From positions 1 through 18,810 of the forward strand of contig JAFDYM010000059.1 of NCBI GenBank assembly GCA_018267435.1: a stretch of DNA of 18,810 bases, given 5' to 3'. Of the stretch, positions 6,708 through 13,495 are shown one piece after another. How positions within the stretch are numbered: position 1 is the stretch's first letter; every line of letters begins with the position of its first letter. The DNA is from Bacteroidota bacterium. GTDB lineage: Bacteria > Bacteroidota > Bacteroidia > Chitinophagales > LD1. The notes under the pieces are model-generated. The model did not search any database, was not told where the DNA came from, and was given only the letters and a program-made list of their open reading frames with translations. Both the position numbers and the translations under genes were made by a program.

Positions 6708-7580
6708 TTATTTCCGATAGGTGTAGGAATAATAAAACTCAATTTTGCTGTTAGTTGCATACCTATTTGTCTCTGTTGTCATATAAATTAATAGCCCAAA
6801 CCTGTTATAGCGATAAGTATGCATAATATACTCGCGAAAATACTTATCATCTTTTAGCTTGGGCTTGCCTGTATAATAGCTTACTTGTTTAATCAGTCCA
6901 CTAGGGTAATAGGCATATTGTATACTGTCGGTATAGCCGCCTTCCCACATATCGTAATTGCTTTTGGCCTTCGGCACATACTTGCCGGCAGTATCGCGGG
7001 CGGCATATATAAGGGCTACTCGACCGTCTTTATCATATTCTAAAAGCACACCTGTTGAATCGCAACTTATAACATCGCAGCCACCGCGTATGGCGGCTAG
7101 CCTACCCATTGTATCGTAGTGATAGGTATTTGCACAGTCCTGTTTCCAATAATGGATAGTGCGAAGTGCAATGCGGTTCAAGCTATCGTATTTGTAGTCG
7201 GTATTTATAATTGTGGCACCATCGTTTATAGTTACTATATCGCCTCTTTCATTATACACCGTGTTTTGTACAGGGTTAGTACACGAATTGGTGTGGCTAG
7301 TCTTTATTAGGAAAGTATCGTTGAAAAAATTTCTCTGAAACACTTCCCCATTATGTACCAATAATGTATCCCGGCCTTTTGTATCATAATAACAAACTCC
7401 TTTTGTTTTATGCTTTGCGTTAATGGTAACAATAGTTCTGCGCGCCACATTATACTTAGCCCGCAGTTGCTGCTGACCCTCCAATTCTTTTGGATACTCG
7501 TGCCCCCATGCCGGGTACTGTGCCAACATAGTTTGCCAACAAAATAGGCTTGCCACTAAAAACAAAAAGCGCGCGTTCAT
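6708..7580 (-). CDS. Secreted protein with degenerate YD (RHS-like) repeats
   Basis: The 290-aa product begins with a signal peptide (MNAR, hydrophobic FLFLVASLFCW, cleavage likely after MLA before Gln21). The mature part has at least six copies of a loose YD-type repeat: YYDTKGR (64-70), YNERG (109-113), YKYDSLNR (129-136), YHYDTMGR (153-160), EYDKDGR (181-187), YAYYPSG (222-228) and YRYNRFG (256-262). This resembles the strand-turn units of RHS/YD proteins, but the protein is far too short for a toxin-bearing RHS shell and has no C-terminal effector domain. In Bacteroidota, short secreted proteins of this type are common and uncharacterised. The ATG at 7580 lies in the loop of a terminator-shaped hairpin, and a TAAATTTG box sits 22 bases upstream. 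Function unknown; location is inferred to be periplasmic or extracellular. Confidence 0.8.
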   Translation of the reverse strand: MNARFLFLVASLFCWQTMLAQYPAWGHEYPKELEGQQQLRAKYNVARRTIVTINAKHKTKGVCYYDTKGRDTLLVHNGEVFQRNFFNDTFLIKTSHTNSCTNPVQNTVYNERGDIVTINDGATIINTDYKYDSLNRIALRTIHYWKQDCANTYHYDTMGRLAAIRGGCDVISCDSTGVLLEYDKDGRVALIYAARDTAGKYVPKAKSNYDMWEGGYTDSIQYAYYPSGLIKQVSYYTGKPKLKDDKYFREYIMHTYRYNRFGLLIYMTTETNRYATNSKIEFYYSYTYRK

Positions 7581-7598
7581 GTTTCCACAAACGCGCGC
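7558..7598 (-). terminator. Terminator-like hairpin spanning the start of the YD-repeat gene
   Basis: On the minus strand GCGCGCGTT (7598-7590) pairs perfectly with AACGCGCGC (7577-7569), with a 12-nt loop, followed directly by TTTTTGTTTTT (7568-7558). It lies 25 bases past the stop of the OmpA-family gene, as its terminator should, but the loop contains the ATG (7580-7578) of the next gene and the T-run is its codons 5-8. It can therefore end the upstream transcript and may also control the downstream gene. Confidence 0.85.
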
Positions 7599-7602
7599 CT
7601 TT

Positions 7603-7610
7603 CAAATTTA
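7603..7610 (-). promoter_or_regulatory. Candidate -7 box for the YD-repeat gene
   Basis: TAAATTTG on the minus strand matches TAnnTTTG exactly. A start a few bases downstream would fall at the very base of the hairpin 7598-7569. I see no TTTG box at the right distance upstream, so support is partial. Confidence 0.4.
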
Positions 7611-7622
7611 TTATTGCTATTG

Positions 7623-8594
7623 CTAATTCGTATTGTTCAATATGCTGAATATAGCTTTCATGTCTGGCTCAAGTATCACATCTATACGGCGGTTTTTGCT
7701 GCGGCCTTCAGGTGTGCTGTTGCTTTCTACAGGCGAGTAGCGGCTGCGGCCTATCGGCGTTACACGGGCAGGGTTTACGCCGTAGTTATCTACCATTAGC
7801 TTGGTTACGCTGCTGGCACGCATTACGCTTAGGTCCCAGTTGCTGTTTATAGGGCTATTGCTGTTGGCATAAGGTATGCTATCGGTATGGCCTTCTATAG
7901 CTATGTTTATGTCGCTTTGCTTGCTAAGTACTTCTGCTATCTTCTTCAAGGCATCTTTCCCACGCTCTTCTACGGTGTAGCTACCGCTTTTAAACAACAG
8001 CTTATCACTAAGTGCTACATATACCTTACCGTCTTTTTCATATACAGTCAAGTCGCCCGAGTTGAAGCCTTTCAAAGCTGCCAACATCTTTTCTTTCAAG
8101 GCCTTTACAGCAGCATCTTTACTGGCTAGCAGGTCTTGCAGTTCTTTTACTTTCATTTCGCGCTCGTTAAGGGCTGCGCCTAGCTTTTGTAGCTCGGCTT
8201 CTTTCTCCATCAGCGCCTTTTCGCGGTCAGCCAACTGCTTCAATAGCTTATCCTTATCAGCAGCCGAAGATTTAGTTATTTGGTCAAGCTGTTGCTTTAC
8301 GCGCTCGCACAGGTCATCGCTCTGCTTCTTCAAGTCGTTCAGTTTTTTCAACTTCTCATCAAGGCTGGCATTGCTGTCTCTTAGGTTGTTTATGTCGCTG
8401 CCAAGTTTGGCTATTTGCGCATTTAGGTCGTCGATAGTAGCATTGGCCGCTGTCAACTTCTCGTTACAGTCGTCGCGCTCAGCCTTTAGCTTATCGGCTA
8501 GGGCCACCTGCTCATCAAATTTCTTTTTGCTTACCAAACATGACGACATTGACAGTACAAATGCCGTAAGTAGGAATAGGATGTTCTTTTTCAT
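7623..8594 (-). CDS. OmpA/MotB-family peptidoglycan-binding lipoprotein with coiled coil
   Basis: The 323-aa protein has a lipoprotein signal (MKKNILFLLTAF, then LSMSSC with the lipidated Cys19). Residues 20-170 form a long charged coiled coil with leucine/alanine heptads. Residues about 195-310 are an OmpA-like domain: IAIEGHTDS, NWDLSVMRASSV, GRSRYSPVESNSTPEGRSKNRR. Asp238 (in GHTD) and Arg259 (in LSVMR) are the two residues that hold diaminopimelate in OmpA domains. The protein should be anchored in the outer membrane and reach the peptidoglycan across a coiled-coil spacer, helping to tether the envelope. No beta-barrel domain is present, so it is more like Pal or a MotB-like stator tether without a transmembrane motor segment; no motility gene is nearby. 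A strong terminator follows the stop codon. Confidence 0.93.
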   Translation of the reverse strand: MKKNILFLLTAFVLSMSSCLVSKKKFDEQVALADKLKAERDDCNEKLTAANATIDDLNAQIAKLGSDINNLRDSNASLDEKLKKLNDLKKQSDDLCERVKQQLDQITKSSAADKDKLLKQLADREKALMEKEAELQKLGAALNEREMKVKELQDLLASKDAAVKALKEKMLAALKGFNSGDLTVYEKDGKVYVALSDKLLFKSGSYTVEERGKDALKKIAEVLSKQSDINIAIEGHTDSIPYANSNSPINSNWDLSVMRASSVTKLMVDNYGVNPARVTPIGRSRYSPVESNSTPEGRSKNRRIDVILEPDMKAIFSILNNTN

Positions 8595-8658
8595 TGTCGC
8601 ACAATTTTTTCCGAAGCTAAAATAGCCCCATCGTGCGCCTGTGCCACGCTAGTACTCC

Positions 8659-8687
8659 ACTATACACATTTGGGCGTTCAGTATAGT
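8659..8687. repeat. Small inverted repeat between two minus-strand genes
   Basis: ACTATAC (8659-8665) and GTATAGT (8681-8687) form a 7-bp inverted repeat with a 15-nt spacer in the gap between the sialidase-like gene and the OmpA-family gene. There is no T-run on either side. It might be an operator or chance. Confidence 0.3.
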
Positions 8688-8705
8688 AAACAAATACAAC
8701 CCTAA

Positions 8706-9833
8706 TTACTTGCCGAAATGCAGCACCGTACTGTAGATATACGTTTTGCCTAGCTGACCGTTTATCCAAATACGCTTGCGCTTATTTATATCGCTGCTGT
8801 AGTTCATTACCAAGTAGCTATCCTTATCTATTTGGGCTATGCCAGCGTACGAACAGTCGCCCGTGCTTGGAAAGTCCATCAGCGGTGTTACAGTCAAGCT
8901 GTCCTTATCTAACCTATAAAGCGCCGTTACCTTCTTGGTTATTGAGTAGCGGATAAGGTTGTGCATTTTGCCTTGCTTCTCGTTTTTGCGGTGTTTTACC
9001 TTATCCATTTCGCCATCTATGTTTCTACGAGCAATTAGGTATATATCATCTTCATGGTCGAATAGCAAGGCGCTATCGTACTTGTACTTGGTGCGCTTGT
9101 AGTTCCAGGTTTGTAGCTCGCCTTTATCGGCCTTGCATACCAATGCGCCTGTTCCTTCTAGCCTTACCGTGGCATACATATCGCCTTTCTTATCGAATAT
9201 GAACTCTCCTTCTTCCGCACTTAGTACATCTATCTGTGGCTCTTTGCTTATGGATGTAAAGTGCAAGCCATCTATACTTTGAAACAAACGCAAATCGCTA
9301 TGGTGGCTCTTTTTATATAAGCCTTTACCATAGTAGGCCGAAAGCAGCAATGTGTCATTATGTACGCGCAGCCTCCAAGGCACATAGCCATCTAGGTGTA
9401 TGCTTACGCGTTCGCTCCAACCGCTGCCAGTAGTGCGCATGGCCCATATATATCGCGGGTCGAATTCAAACTTCTTTTTACCACCTTCGAAAAAGTAAAG
9501 GTTCAAGGTATCGTTATATACGGCAAAGCGCGGTTCGCGTATGTCGTAGCCCACATGCACCTCGGTTTCGTACTGCCATTGCTTAAGGTCGGTTGAGCTA
9601 ACTACATACATTACCGTTTTGCTGCTGGCAAAGTGCGTAGGAGCAGTACGGAATGCCAAGTAGTATTTCTTCTTGTACTTCACCAGGTCGAGGTTGTTAT
9701 TGCTATGTTGAATTTTACATTGCTGTGGTAAGCTGCCGCCAGTAGTAATGTTTTCCCACTTATCGTAGGTTATGGTTTGGGCATGTATAAGGGCACACAA
9801 AAGCAGGCAAAGGCTTAAAGCAAGATAACGCAT
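8706..9833 (-). CDS. Secreted sialidase-like beta-propeller protein
   Basis: The 375-aa product starts with a signal peptide (MRYLALSLCLLLCALIHAQ, cleavage near Ala18). The mature protein shows features of the sialidase/glycosidase beta-propeller superfamily: FRTAPTHF (61-68), two degenerate Asp-box-type turns (SSTDLKQW, 79-86; SIDGLHF, 186-192), a REPRF segment (99-103), and TGDCSYAGIA (324-333) followed by MNYSSD (343-348), which resembles the last blade of this fold. It is not a confident sialidase: I cannot place the full arginine triad or catalytic tyrosine/glutamate set. It is probably exported to the periplasm or cell surface and may act on or bind host or environmental glycans. It stands divergent from the antiporter gene. 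Substrate unknown. Confidence 0.8.
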   Translation of the reverse strand: MRYLALSLCLLLCALIHAQTITYDKWENITTGGSLPQQCKIQHSNNNLDLVKYKKKYYLAFRTAPTHFASSKTVMYVVSSTDLKQWQYETEVHVGYDIREPRFAVYNDTLNLYFFEGGKKKFEFDPRYIWAMRTTGSGWSERVSIHLDGYVPWRLRVHNDTLLLSAYYGKGLYKKSHHSDLRLFQSIDGLHFTSISKEPQIDVLSAEEGEFIFDKKGDMYATVRLEGTGALVCKADKGELQTWNYKRTKYKYDSALLFDHEDDIYLIARRNIDGEMDKVKHRKNEKQGKMHNLIRYSITKKVTALYRLDKDSLTVTPLMDFPSTGDCSYAGIAQIDKDSYLVMNYSSDINKRKRIWINGQLGKTYIYSTVLHFGK

Positions 9834-9877
9834 AGTGTAAGTGGAGGGGCTTGGTTTGCAGCAATTGACGATGCAGA

Positions 9878-9913
9878 AGCATTAAAATTGTAAGCTAACT
9901 TTTATTTAATGCT
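9878..9913. repeat. 9-bp inverted repeat in a divergent promoter region
   Basis: AGCATTAAA (9878-9886) and TTTAATGCT (9905-9913) are perfect inverted copies separated by 18 bases. They lie in the 174-base gap between the divergent sialidase-like gene (starts 9833) and the antiporter gene (starts 10008). No T-run follows in either direction, so a protein-binding site is more likely than a terminator. Confidence 0.45.
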
Positions 9914-10007
9914 GAGGAACAAAAGCTACACATATTGAATGTGCGCTTTTATAGCTAAGCAGAGATAATTGAATATATTTAGCTGTTGTGTTTTTATAAA
10001 TCAGTGT

Positions 10008-11219
10008 ATGGAGAATAACTATATCATCTTGTTTATGTGCGCGCTTATTATGCTGTCGTACATATTCAACCTAATAAGCAAGTACAGCAAGATACCCTCG
10101 GTAATATTGCTGTTGGCTACAGGTATAGGCCTTAAGCAACTATCGTTACAATACAATTTTTCGCTTGACGGCATTAACAACTACGTTCAAATATTAGGCA
10201 CCGTGGGCTTGATAATGATAGTGCTGGAAGCCGCGCTTGACCTACATCTTACCCGCGATAAAGTGCCTCTTATCCGCAATTCGTTCCTTTCTTCTATAGC
10301 CATACTGGCATTATCGGTAGTTGGTATAGCCTTGCTTTTGCAGCAGCTACTTATGCAGCCGTTCATTAATAGCCTGGTATATGCCATTCCATTATCTATA
10401 ATGAGCAGCAGCATAGTAATACCTAGTGTTACTTATTTAGAAGAAGCAAAAAAAGAATTCTTGGTTTATGAGGCATCGTTCAGCGATATAATAGGCATAT
10501 TGGTATTCAACTTTTTTACTGCACAGCACGCGCTAGATGGCATGGCCGTATTGTCCTTTGCAGGCAGCATTTTATTGGGCATAGTTATATCAGTGGTGTT
10601 CTCCTTCTTGCTTATTTATTTGCTATCTAAAATCAAGATCAACGTTAAGTTCTTCTTGATCTTCTCGATACTAATAGCATTATATGTATCGGGCAAAATG
10701 CTGCACCTACCTTCGCTTATCATTATTATGATGTTTGGCTTGCTGATCAACAACTGGCACTTGCTTAAAAACCAAAAGTTATTGCCTTTGGCTATTTTTC
10801 AGAACGAAGAAGTAGGCAATATCAATACACAGCTTAACTCAATAACCGCGGAGAGTGCCTTTCTTATCCGCACTTTCTTCTTTGTGGCATTTGGTTTTTC
10901 TATCAACCTACGCGATATGCTACAAACGGATGTTGTAATTGCTGGATCATTGATAGTGGGTATACTTTTAGTATCGCGCCTAGTGTTGCTAGGCCTGTTC
11001 CTTAAGTCTTCTATATTCCCCGAGGTATTGATGGTGCCGCGCGGCTTGATAACCATCCTACTCTTCTACCTTATACCCGACAATATGAAGATTGGTGCTT
11101 TTAACGAAGGCATCCTGTCTTTTGTAGTAATAGCTACCTCATTATTAATGATGATAGGCCTGTTATTGTATAGGGAGAAGATAGAAGACAAGGGTGGAAC
11201 ATTTATTGAAGAATCCTAA
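10008..11219 (+). CDS. Cation/proton antiporter, CPA-type (sodium/hydrogen exchanger family)
   Basis: The 403-aa product is a polytopic inner-membrane protein with about 11-12 hydrophobic segments and a short cytoplasmic tail (YREKIEDKGG). It has the antiporter family pattern: a first helix pair with KIPSVILLLATGIGL (28-42), VLEAALDLHL (72-81), SIMSSSIVIPSVTYLEE (130-146) for the broken helix, and SFSDIIGILVFNFF (157-170) where other members carry the ND or DD ion-binding pair. The acidic Asp160 is present, but the preceding position is Ser. The frame is open to a TTG at 9969, but the ATG at 10008 begins just before the first helix and is preferred. It is divergent from the sialidase-like gene. 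Ion specificity (Na+ or K+) cannot be told. Confidence 0.88.
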   Translation: MENNYIILFMCALIMLSYIFNLISKYSKIPSVILLLATGIGLKQLSLQYNFSLDGINNYVQILGTVGLIMIVLEAALDLHLTRDKVPLIRNSFLSSIAILALSVVGIALLLQQLLMQPFINSLVYAIPLSIMSSSIVIPSVTYLEEAKKEFLVYEASFSDIIGILVFNFFTAQHALDGMAVLSFAGSILLGIVISVVFSFLLIYLLSKIKINVKFFLIFSILIALYVSGKMLHLPSLIIIMMFGLLINNWHLLKNQKLLPLAIFQNEEVGNINTQLNSITAESAFLIRTFFFVAFGFSINLRDMLQTDVVIAGSLIVGILLVSRLVLLGLFLKSSIFPEVLMVPRGLITILLFYLIPDNMKIGAFNEGILSFVVIATSLLMMIGLLLYREKIEDKGGTFIEES

Positions 11220-11292
11220 GCTCCTCCAATTTTTTAGGGCAACGTGCGTCAAACTAAGCATATTACATTTTTGAGATTACAAAGCAGATACA

Positions 11293-12288
11293 TTGGCTGA
11301 TATAACCTACTACCAAAACCCTAAGCTGAAAACCATTTTGCCGGGCTGGCAAGGCAACCCAAGCGCCAAAGGCAGGTTTTTCGATCCCCATAAAAGGTTT
11401 GTGCTACACCTTAAGCGTTTCTTTAAATGGCAGTTTAGCCGCAACGAAAAGAAGGCGGAGAAGAAGAGTGAAACCTGGCGTTTGAATGTGCGCAAAGGCA
11501 CCGAGTTTCTTAATACTAATGAAAACTGTATTGTTTGGTTGGGGCACGCCAGCTTCTTCCTACAGCTTAATGGCACACGCATCCTTATCGACCCTATTTA
11601 TGGCAGAATATCGGGTGTAGTAAAGCGCTACAGCGAAATGCCTTGCAGCGTTAGCGATATAAAGAACATAGACTATGTGCTTCTATCGCACGCGCACCGC
11701 GACCACTGCGATGAAACTACCTTGAAGCAGTTGAAAGCCAACAATGATTTTGTGCTGCTTACATCGTTGAACACAGGCAATCTGGTATCGGGCTGGTTAT
11801 CAGGTTTACGATATCAAGAAGCGGGTTGGTACCAGCAATATAACCTGCCCGAAAAGAATTTGAAGATTACTTTTCTGCCTACACAGCACTGGAGCAACCG
11901 CTACCTGTGGGATGTGAACGAAACCCTGTGGGGCAGCTTTATGATAGAAGCCGACGGCGTAAACATTTTCTTTGGCGGCGACTCGGGCTACTGTACTTAT
12001 CCTAAGCAAATAGCCGAGATGTTTCCGAACATCGACATAGCTATGATAGGCGTGGGCGCATACCACCCTACCTTTATGATGAAGGACGTGCACACCAGCC
12101 CCGAAGATGCGGTGCAGGTGTTTCACGACTTGAAGGCAAAGACAATGATACCTATGCACTATGGTACATTCGACCTAGCCGATGAACCCCTAGGCGAGCC
12201 GTACCGTTTGCTGCAACAGTATGAAAAAGAAGGCCTGATAAAAGGGCAACTACGTATGCTAGATGTGGGCGAAAAGATGTGCCTGTAA
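11293..12288 (+). CDS. MBL-fold metallo-hydrolase, NAPE-PLD/UlaG-like
   Basis: The 331-aa protein has a metallo-beta-lactamase fold. Metal ligands are complete: HAHRDH (His133, His135, Asp137, His138), His199 in PTQHWSNR, Asp230 in FFGGDSGYC, and His289 in MIPMHYGTF. The order and the GAYHPTFMMKDVHTSPEDA segment (256-274) are those of the NAPE-phospholipase D-like branch (Lactamase_B_2), which hydrolyses phosphodiester or related ester bonds. Its true substrate in bacteria of this group is not known. The N-terminal GWQGNPSAKGRFFDP (18-32) is also typical for this branch, so the start must be upstream of it. The only start codon available is TTG at 11293, since a stop lies in frame at 11272 and no ATG occurs before Met116. 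It lies 73 bases after the antiporter gene on the same strand. Confidence 0.9.
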   Translation: MADITYYQNPKLKTILPGWQGNPSAKGRFFDPHKRFVLHLKRFFKWQFSRNEKKAEKKSETWRLNVRKGTEFLNTNENCIVWLGHASFFLQLNGTRILIDPIYGRISGVVKRYSEMPCSVSDIKNIDYVLLSHAHRDHCDETTLKQLKANNDFVLLTSLNTGNLVSGWLSGLRYQEAGWYQQYNLPEKNLKITFLPTQHWSNRYLWDVNETLWGSFMIEADGVNIFFGGDSGYCTYPKQIAEMFPNIDIAMIGVGAYHPTFMMKDVHTSPEDAVQVFHDLKAKTMIPMHYGTFDLADEPLGEPYRLLQQYEKEGLIKGQLRMLDVGEKMCL

Positions 12289-12343
12289 AGCGGTACGGTA
12301 TTTTATATGCTAGGTTCGAAAAACAAATTACATTCGACCCCCT

Positions 12344-13294
12344 ATGCCAAATTTTCCATGGCCCTTAAAGGTGGCCTTATTCTTTATTAATATCGGTGGC
12401 CCCGATACCAACAAGCCCCTAGTACACAACCGTAAAAAGACGGATGGCTGGATGCGCTTTATGGATAGTGCTTGCGGCATACGTACCAAAAACTTCCACA
12501 GCATAACCAAGCATACCTTTACCAGCAGCGAAGGCCACGAAATAAAAATGCGCGTGTTTAAGCCTAGCCACACCAATGAAAAGTTGCCAATAGTGGTGTA
12601 CTACCACGGTGGCGGTTTTGCCTACGGGCACTATATGGTAAGGCCTAACTTTTTGAAAGCTGTTGCTGCGCAAGTTAACTGCATAGTAGTTACGGTAGAA
12701 TATAGACTATCGCCAGAAAATCCTTTTCCTGCAGGTTTGCACGATTGCTACGAGGCATTGCAGTGGGTAGAAGCAAACGCCGATAAAATTGGCGGTGATG
12801 CCAAGCGCATAGCCGTATGTGGCGAAAGCGCAGGCGGCAACCTTAGCGCCGCAGTAAGCATGATGGCGCGCGATAAAAGGGGGCCAAAAATTATACATCA
12901 AACGCTGCTATACCCTGCGGTAGATATGACGATGAACTACCCCAGCATGAAAGCCAACAGCAAAGGCTATATGCTTACTGAGGTAATGATAGAACAATTT
13001 GGCGCTGCCTATCTAGGGCACGAAGGCAACCTTAGCAATGTATATGCCGCACCTATATTGGGCAAGCACGAGGACCTGCCGCCGGCTACCATTATTACTG
13101 CGCAGTACGACCCACTGGTAGACCAAGGCAACCTATACGCCGAAAAGCTAATGGCAGCAGGCGTGCCTGTAGTGCATAAAGAGTACGAAAACGCTATACA
13201 CGACTTTACGCTTATGATGGGCCGCACTACCGAGCAAAGCCGCCACAGTACCCAGTTAGTGGTAAATGAACTGAAGAAGGCGTTTAAGAAATAG
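12344..13294 (+). CDS. Alpha/beta hydrolase, HSL-type (family IV) esterase
   Basis: The 316-aa protein has the complete signature of hormone-sensitive-lipase-like carboxylesterases: the oxyanion HGGG (88-91), EYRLSPENPFPAGLHD (119-134), the nucleophile Ser162 in GESAGGNL, Asp256 in AQYDPLVDQG and His286 in AIHDF. These enzymes hydrolyse short- to medium-chain acyl esters. There is no convincing signal peptide, although residues 5-17 are hydrophobic, so it is likely cytosolic. It starts 55 bases after the MBL-fold gene and could be co-transcribed with it; both would act on ester bonds of lipid-like substrates, but a pathway link is only inference. The dispersed repeat follows at 13302. Confidence 0.93.
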   Translation: MPNFPWPLKVALFFINIGGPDTNKPLVHNRKKTDGWMRFMDSACGIRTKNFHSITKHTFTSSEGHEIKMRVFKPSHTNEKLPIVVYYHGGGFAYGHYMVRPNFLKAVAAQVNCIVVTVEYRLSPENPFPAGLHDCYEALQWVEANADKIGGDAKRIAVCGESAGGNLSAAVSMMARDKRGPKIIHQTLLYPAVDMTMNYPSMKANSKGYMLTEVMIEQFGAAYLGHEGNLSNVYAAPILGKHEDLPPATIITAQYDPLVDQGNLYAEKLMAAGVPVVHKEYENAIHDFTLMMGRTTEQSRHSTQLVVNELKKAFKK

Positions 13295-13301
13295 AAAAAA
13301 G

Positions 13302-13413
13302 TTCACGCAAAGGGAACGAAAAGGAGGCAAAGAACCGCAGAGAAAAAGCAGCTGTTTATTTCATAATCTCTGCGCCCTTTGCGTGGCGTTTACTTTGCGG
13401 TCTCTGCGTGAAA
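13302..13413. repeat. Dispersed intergenic repeat, two inverted arms
   Basis: Two imperfect arms of about 42-47 bases face each other. The left arm (13302-13343) reads TTCACGCAAAGG and ends ACCGCAGAGA. The right arm (13367-13413) ends TCTCTGCGTGAAAC, the reverse complement of the same skeleton. The spacer is about 23 bases. It could fold into a long imperfect hairpin in RNA or DNA. It sits in the 201-base gap between the esterase and the M28 peptidase genes, and one arm recurs at 4582-4626. Confidence 0.85.
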
Positions 13414-13459
13414 CGATTGTATTTATTGTTTTTTTTAAAAACGCATGGATGGAGCAAAA

Positions 13460-13491
13460 TTTCATTCTATGCGCATATACAACTAGGTTTG
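13460..13491 (+). promoter_or_regulatory. Candidate promoter directly at the M28 peptidase start
   Basis: TTTC (13460-13463, one mismatch to TTTG), a 20-nt spacer and TAGGTTTG (13484-13491, matching TAnnTTTG) lie so close to the ATG at 13496 that the transcript would begin at or within a few bases of the start codon. Confidence 0.5.
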
Positions 13492-13495
13492 CAAT

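Noticed and set aside
6708..7580. RHS/polymorphic toxin gene
   Set aside because: It is too short, has no RHS core motif, no variable C-terminal toxin domain and no adjacent immunity gene.
7569..7598. Alternating GCGCGC stretches as possible Z-DNA or a recombination site
   Set aside because: They are the two arms of a terminator hairpin with a T-run, which explains them more simply.
7623..8594. MotB flagellar stator protein
   Set aside because: It has a lipoprotein signal and a periplasmic coiled coil instead of the transmembrane plug segment, and no motA or flagellar gene is near.
8062..8625. 187-codon plus-strand frame opposite the OmpA-family gene
   Set aside because: It is a Ser/Phe/Arg-rich mirror of the coiled-coil coding sequence. 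The minus-strand frame has a lipobox and OmpA motifs and is clearly the real gene.
12328..12673. Minus-strand frames opposite the esterase start
   Set aside because: They lie antisense to an esterase with a full catalytic triad and show no motif.
13302..13413. CRISPR array
   Set aside because: There are only two arms, in inverted orientation, without regular direct repeats or spacers.
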